From Clostridium sp. AM58-1XD (GTDB lineage: Bacteria > Bacillota > Clostridia > Lachnospirales > Lachnospiraceae), in assembly GCF_003464085.1 (NCBI RefSeq), contig NZ_QSDR01000013.1:1-64000 (forward strand): DNA of 64,000 nt, in the 5' to 3' direction. Below the pieces are notes generated by a model. It worked only from the letters and a program-made list of their open reading frames with translations, was not told where the DNA came from and searched no databases. A program made the position numbers and the translations under genes. Positions 61,158-64,000 of this stretch are shown here, in pieces (within the stretch, counting starts at the first letter, position 1; the number at the start of each line of letters is the position of its first letter).

Positions 61158-61187
61158 TTGACTGGTTCATTGCAGTCGATTTAAAAT
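61158..61187 (+). promoter_or_regulatory. EAL gene promoter
   Basis: TTGACT (61158-61163), 18-base spacer, TAAAAT (61182-61187). Confidence 0.5.
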
Positions 61188-61237
61188 AGAACAGAATCAA
61201 GCCGCTTTATGATTTTTATGGGAGGGATTTTTGGAAA

Positions 61238-63505
61238 ATGACACACTTAAATACCGGGCAGGCAGGCTATCAGAAGATTTTTTACAAAAAATGGACTTTG
61301 ACAGTCCTTCTTTCTGCTGTCCTTATTTCAGCCTTTACCTTTTCAATCTACAATGCTGCCGGCCTTCGTACTGCTCTCGAACAGAGTACCAAATCCTATC
61401 TGCATGATGTAACAGCTCAGACTGCAAATGAGATCGGAGATACCATGAAAACTAAAATGAATGAGTTAGCAGTAATTTCCGATACTGTTGCACAGTTTCA
61501 TCTCCATGAAAATCCTGATGATACAACCGAGTTTTTAAAGAGAAAGGCCGCGCTCCTTGAATTCGATACACTAATCATCATGGATCAAAACGGAAATCTG
61601 CTGGCTTCCAATAAGGATTCTCAATTATCAGAGCACGAATTAACCAGCCTGCTGGAACTCCCTGGTGTATCGGAATCATTTCGCGGCGAAATACGGGCTG
61701 GCTACAGAGACGGGCAGCATATATTTTATTCTGCTCCAGTCCGACGGAACAGCCAGATTCCCGAACTTATGATAGGTACCAGAAAAAAAGAGAACATTCA
61801 GGCAATGATATCATCCAAGCAGTTTCATGGTCATATGCTGAGCTGTATTGTAGACGGCAGCGGCCAGGTAATCATCTCTCCCACAGATTTGAAACCTTTT
61901 CTTCAGTTGGACAGTATTTTTAAGAGCCATAAGGATTCTAAAGTAAATAAAGAAATACAAAACATGCTGAACGATCTCGCAGAGAAGCGTAGCGGATCGT
62001 TGAAATTCACGTCTATTTACGATGAACAGCTGGTTTTATCCTATAATGCGCTGGGTATCAACGACTGGTTTCTTCTTACCATCATTCCTGCCGATATCGT
62101 CACTGGAGGTGCGGATCCATATATTATAAGGACATTTGTCATAATTGGTTTTACTATTTTGCTGTTTTCTTTGTTCCTTTATTCTATTTTCCGTTTTTAT
62201 AATGACCACAGGAAGCAACTGGAACGGATGGCTTTTACCGATCCAATAACAGAAGGACTGAATAACACTGCTTTTCATGTTAAATACAACGAATTATCCA
62301 TGCATATGATTCCGGGTACTTATACCATTGTGCTTTTGAACATAATCGGTTTTAAACTAATAAATGAGCATTTCGGGGTTCAGGCGGCGAATCGCTTTCT
62401 TTCATATATTTACCACGTAATACAGCGTCATATTTGCCTGCTCGATAACGAATTCGCAGCCCGAAGTGAATCTGATCATTTTTTTCTCTGCCTGAAAGAG
62501 CACGATCCCTCCATTGTCCAAATGCGTCTGGATCAGATCATCGAAGATATCAACGCCTTTCATGATACCGACCTTCCTGTCTATCACATAGCCTTTAAAC
62601 AGGGCGCCTGTCTTGTGGATGATCCAAAGCTGGAGATCACCCTTCTTCAGGATCACGCGAGAATGGCTTATCAGCCTCTGGACTTCAGCGTGGCTCAAGC
62701 CTGTGCCTTTTTTAATGACAGCATAACAGAACGGATGAAAATGGAGCATGAATTGAATGATATGTTTGATCTCTCAATCGAAAACCATGATTTCCAAGTG
62801 TATTTACAGCCTAAAATGAGTTTAATCAGCGGAACTGCACAAGGGGCAGAAGCTTTAGTCCGCTGGAATCATCCTCATAAGGGAATGATTGCGCCGGTCG
62901 ATTTCATTCCTCTTTTTGAAAATAACGGCAAAATATGCCGTCTGGACCTATATGTATTTACAGAGATCTGCTCCCTTCTGAAAAAATGGAAGCAGGATGG
63001 AAAAACTCTGATTCCCATCTCTGTTAATCTGTCCAGACAGCATTTCCGAACCCCTGGTTTCCTCGAAGCATTTGCCGCAATTGCACAAAAGTACGAAATC
63101 CCCCGTAGATATATCGAATTTGAATTGACAGAATCCATCTTTTTCGATCATCAGCAGATTCATATTGTCAAAAAAAGCATACAGCAGATGCATCGCCTGG
63201 GCTTTCTGTGCTCATTGGATGATTTTGGTTCGGGTTATTCATCTTTGGGCCTGCTGAAGGAATTTGATGTTGATACCATAAAGCTGGACCGCTCCTTCTT
63301 CTTAAACATATCCGGCACCAGGGCGTGGGATATCATCGCATGCTTGGTCGAGTTATCAAAGCGTCTGGATGTACAGACGGTCGCTGAAGGAATTGAAAAT
63401 CAGGAACATCTGGATCGTCTTCGCAGGATCGACTGTGATATGGTCCAGGGATATATTTTTTCGAAACCCGTCCCAATTTCAATATTTGAACAGCTTTTCC
63501 CATAA
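61238..63505 (+). CDS. Membrane c-di-GMP phosphodiesterase (sensor / degenerate GGDEF / EAL)
   Basis: A 755-residue membrane signalling protein. A first helix (about 18-40) and a second (about 295-320) enclose a Cache-like extracellular sensor. A GGDEF-type domain (from TDPITEGLNN, about 335-475) has lost the GGDEF signature (SESDHF instead), so it should not make c-di-GMP. The EAL domain (about 500-750) is complete: EALVRW, NLSRQHF, ELTES, DDFGSGYSSL, KLDRSF, AEGIE and QGYIFSKP, so it should hydrolyse c-di-GMP. A ribosome site GGGAGG lies 12 bases upstream. Confidence 0.93.
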   Translation: MTHLNTGQAGYQKIFYKKWTLTVLLSAVLISAFTFSIYNAAGLRTALEQSTKSYLHDVTAQTANEIGDTMKTKMNELAVISDTVAQFHLHENPDDTTEFLKRKAALLEFDTLIIMDQNGNLLASNKDSQLSEHELTSLLELPGVSESFRGEIRAGYRDGQHIFYSAPVRRNSQIPELMIGTRKKENIQAMISSKQFHGHMLSCIVDGSGQVIISPTDLKPFLQLDSIFKSHKDSKVNKEIQNMLNDLAEKRSGSLKFTSIYDEQLVLSYNALGINDWFLLTIIPADIVTGGADPYIIRTFVIIGFTILLFSLFLYSIFRFYNDHRKQLERMAFTDPITEGLNNTAFHVKYNELSMHMIPGTYTIVLLNIIGFKLINEHFGVQAANRFLSYIYHVIQRHICLLDNEFAARSESDHFFLCLKEHDPSIVQMRLDQIIEDINAFHDTDLPVYHIAFKQGACLVDDPKLEITLLQDHARMAYQPLDFSVAQACAFFNDSITERMKMEHELNDMFDLSIENHDFQVYLQPKMSLISGTAQGAEALVRWNHPHKGMIAPVDFIPLFENNGKICRLDLYVFTEICSLLKKWKQDGKTLIPISVNLSRQHFRTPGFLEAFAAIAQKYEIPRRYIEFELTESIFFDHQQIHIVKKSIQQMHRLGFLCSLDDFGSGYSSLGLLKEFDVDTIKLDRSFFLNISGTRAWDIIACLVELSKRLDVQTVAEGIENQEHLDRLRRIDCDMVQGYIFSKPVPISIFEQLFP

Positions 63506-63727
63506 GGTTCTTCTAATTTTCCATGGGAAAAACATTTTAAATCCGAATCTCCAGCCGGGATCGTTGCCGAATGGCATAGTCTGATATTTTGTTCACAATT
63601 TGTTTAAAATTAATTTAAAAACCTTTCATATTATCAACATGATTTCTTCATGTTTTCTGCTTATACTAATCAATGTAAACAGTTAGTGCTGTTTCATACA
63701 GGTTACAAGATTTTTTTCATAATACTC

Positions 63728-63766
63728 GAGCTGATATCCTTATATCAGCTCTCCTCCCTTTTTAAT
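63728..63766 (+). terminator. Terminator after the EAL gene
   Basis: GAGCTGATAT pairs perfectly with ATATCAGCTC around CCTT (63728-63751), followed by a pyrimidine run ending CCCTTTTT on the plus strand. Confidence 0.65.
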
Positions 63767-63767
63767 G

Positions 63768-63824
63768 ATATAAAAATGATGGCTGCTACAGGTGTGATTT
63801 ACTCTCCTCGTAGCAGCCATTTTC
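63768..63824 (-). terminator. Terminator after the antiporter gene
   Basis: ATGGCTGCTAC (63779-63789) pairs perfectly with GTAGCAGCCAT (63810-63820), with UUUUUAU following on the minus strand. Confidence 0.75.
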
Positions 63825-63891
63825 TGGTTTCATTCACTTTTAGCTAATTTCTTCATCTAATCGATCGAATCCCATTTTATCTTATTATTCC

Positions 63892-64000
63892 TTATCTTAC
63901 AATGATATAAGTCATATATCCCGCATACATTACCACCATCAGCAGACCTTCTGCCCGCGTAACCTTCATGGATGTCCTTGTAATCACCCACGCAATCAGG
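63892..64000 (-). CDS. Calcium/sodium antiporter (CaCA family), C-terminal fragment
   Basis: The last 36 residues of a protein continuing beyond the window: TSMKVTRAEGLLMVVMYAGYMTYIIV then stop. The R-x-EG-motif and final helix match the end of bacterial CaCA-type (YrbG-like) antiporters. Assignment from a short tail only. Confidence 0.55.
   Translation of the reverse strand, partial: LIAWVITRTSMKVTRAEGLLMVVMYAGYMTYIIVR

Larger units (their letters stand above)
63506..63891. other. Gene-less spacer between convergent genes
   Basis: A 386-base AT-rich gap with two terminators listed separately. No further feature is recognised in 63520-63720. Confidence 0.5.

Overview
The window reads as chromosome of a spore-forming, anaerobic-type Firmicute, most likely a Lachnospiraceae (Clostridium cluster XIVa) member. 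This is inferred from the clostridial style of EF-Tu, RpoB and RpoC, from spoIIR, from a small Cys-rich FeoB-associated protein, from TRAP/TTT carboxylate transporters with lipoprotein binding subunits, and from moderate GC with strong AGGAGG ribosome sites. No rRNA, tRNA, CRISPR, prophage or complete insertion sequence was seen.

Layout. 0.3-7.0 kb (minus strand): a YceG-like/trypsin-like fusion protease, then the str operon rpsL-rpsG-fusA-tuf. 7.5-16.1 kb (minus): a sugar-type ABC transporter operon (ATPase, two permeases, two tandem paralogous binding proteins) with a LacI-type operator on its promoter, followed by two tiny genes, a LacI regulator and a zinc alcohol dehydrogenase. 16.2-22.3 kb (minus): GntR regulator, TAXI binding protein, fused TRAP permease and a glycoside-hydrolase-like protein. 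22.5-31.0 kb: a tripartite tricarboxylate transporter (tctB-tctA-tctC) with a PdxA-like dehydrogenase, a TIM-barrel isomerase and an HpcH/HpaI aldolase, a LysR regulator, and a divergent SAF-domain oxidoreductase. 31.0-32.5 kb: a structured gene-less stretch, a small membrane protein and a DinB-like protein. 32.7-40.2 kb (minus): rpoC and rpoB with their own promoter. 40.4-50.8 kb: mixed housekeeping genes (YfcC transporter, DUF1934, murI, ddl, spoIIR, GntR, ispE, cyclophilin, GNAT, MATE). 51.0-58.2 kb (minus): a five-gene operon of three dynamin-like GTPases, an M48 metalloprotease and a zinc-ribbon membrane protein. 58.5-64 kb: DHH phosphoesterase, a tandem GntR regulator, a c-di-GMP EAL protein and the end of a Ca/Na antiporter.

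Themes. The rpoBC and str operons, usually neighbours in Firmicutes, are separated here by about 26 kb of catabolic and transport genes. These look like modules that import and break down carboxylates, acid sugars and glycosides under LacI, GntR and LysR control. The strongest candidate for an undescribed system is the three-dynamin/M48/zinc-ribbon operon, a membrane-remodelling plus proteolysis module; a role in phage or membrane-stress defence is a guess. The YceG-like/trypsin fusion at the left edge has a similar stress flavour.

Caveat. Seven genes carry nine apparent single-base deletions. Each can be repaired by lengthening one short C or G run, and one lies in ispE, an expected essential gene. 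A sequencing artefact is therefore likely, and these genes should be read as probably intact until checked.
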